From NCBI GenBank assembly GCA_030613145.1, contig JAUWMM010000105.1, positions 1 to 6,558 of the forward strand: a DNA stretch of 6,558 bases, written 5' to 3'. Under the pieces are notes generated by a model, which saw only the letters and a list, made by a program, of their open reading frames with translations, was not told the origin of the DNA and ran no database searches. This document shows, one piece after another, positions 6,406 to 6,558 of this stretch. Position numbers and translations under genes: made by a program. Positions within the stretch are counted from its first letter, which is position 1, and every line of letters begins with the position of its first letter. The DNA is from Desulfobacterales bacterium (lineage in GTDB: Bacteria; Desulfobacterota; Desulfobacteria; Desulfobacterales; C00003060).

Positions 6406-6434
6406 ATTATTCAAGTACTTTACAAACGAGTCAA
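6406..6434 (-). promoter_or_regulatory. Predicted sigma70 promoter of ahcY
   Basis: On the minus strand TTGACT (6429-6434) is separated by exactly 17 bp from AATAAT (6406-6411). Each hexamer matches 5 of 6 consensus positions. Transcription would start near 6399, giving a leader of about 34 nt, too short to hold an S-adenosylhomocysteine riboswitch. The promoter lies between the upstream gene's stop and ahcY, so ahcY is probably transcribed on its own, possibly reading on into the lipid-transport genes. Confidence 0.75.
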
Positions 6435-6466
6435 GTTGCAGAGCCCGGATGTTCTTTTAACAACGA

Positions 6467-6558
6467 CTAAGCCCTCGATTTTTTTGTCCGAGCCACCTTT
6501 TTCCTGGGCTTCTTTATTCCCGCCTTTTCTATCAGCATGTCCACCATATTGGTCTTTT
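6467..6558 (-). CDS. C-terminal tail of an unidentified basic protein (5' end outside window)
   Basis: The last 29 residues of an open frame enter from the right edge and stop with TAG at 6467-6469. The tail begins KTNMVDMLIEKAGI and ends in a lysine/arginine-rich stretch (KKPRKKVARTKKSRA). Such tails occur on many nucleic-acid- or ribosome-associated proteins, but nothing here identifies the family. Codon choice looks like that of the neighbours and the stop sits sensibly 32 bp before the ahcY -35 box, which supports a real gene end. A second frame is also open to the edge, so the frame choice is moderately uncertain. Confidence 0.45.
   Translation of the reverse strand, partial: KTNMVDMLIEKAGIKKPRKKVARTKKSRA

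Overview
The window looks like chromosomal DNA from a diderm (Gram-negative-type) bacterium of moderate GC content. It carries a phospholipid-transport operon of the Mla/MCE type, with an outer-membrane-type lipoprotein, between two core metabolic genes. The short bacterial/archaeal-type adenosylhomocysteinase and the AT-rich and GC-rich intergenic repeats would fit a Desulfobacterota (deltaproteobacterial) anaerobe. That placement is inference from style; no phylogenetic marker is present.

Layout. The left edge (2-958, plus strand) holds the last 318 residues of phosphoenolpyruvate synthase (ppsA). It converges on a minus-strand block across a 156-bp gap made of short repeats. Reading the minus strand from the right edge, the order is: (1) the 29-residue tail of an unidentified basic protein (6467-6558); (2) ahcY (6365-5109), with a near-consensus sigma70 promoter and a clear Shine-Dalgarno sequence; (3) an AT-rich imperfect inverted repeat (5006-5095); (4) an MlaE-type permease (4925-4134); (5) a 356-bp gap holding a GC-rich mosaic of palindromes and 8-bp tandem repeats; (6) a protein with the layout of an MlaF-type ABC ATPase in which every catalytic motif is replaced (3777-3130); (7) an MlaD-type MCE protein (3012-2056); (8) a TPR lipoprotein (2059-1115) overlapping the mlaD stop by 4 bp.

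How the genes work together. Permease, ATPase-like subunit and MCE protein are the three core parts of an inner-membrane lipid transporter, and the TPR lipoprotein probably serves the same envelope system. The most notable point is the ATPase-like subunit. Its reading frame is intact and it sits in the normal mlaF position, but it lacks the Walker A lysine, Q-loop glutamine, LSGGQ signature, Walker B Asp-Glu pair and H-loop histidine. The permease is also unusual in two normally conserved segments. This suggests either an MCE system that borrows an ATPase encoded elsewhere or one that does not use ATP in the usual way. AhcY (methyl-cycle recycling) and PpsA (gluconeogenesis) are housekeeping neighbours with no evident functional tie to the operon.
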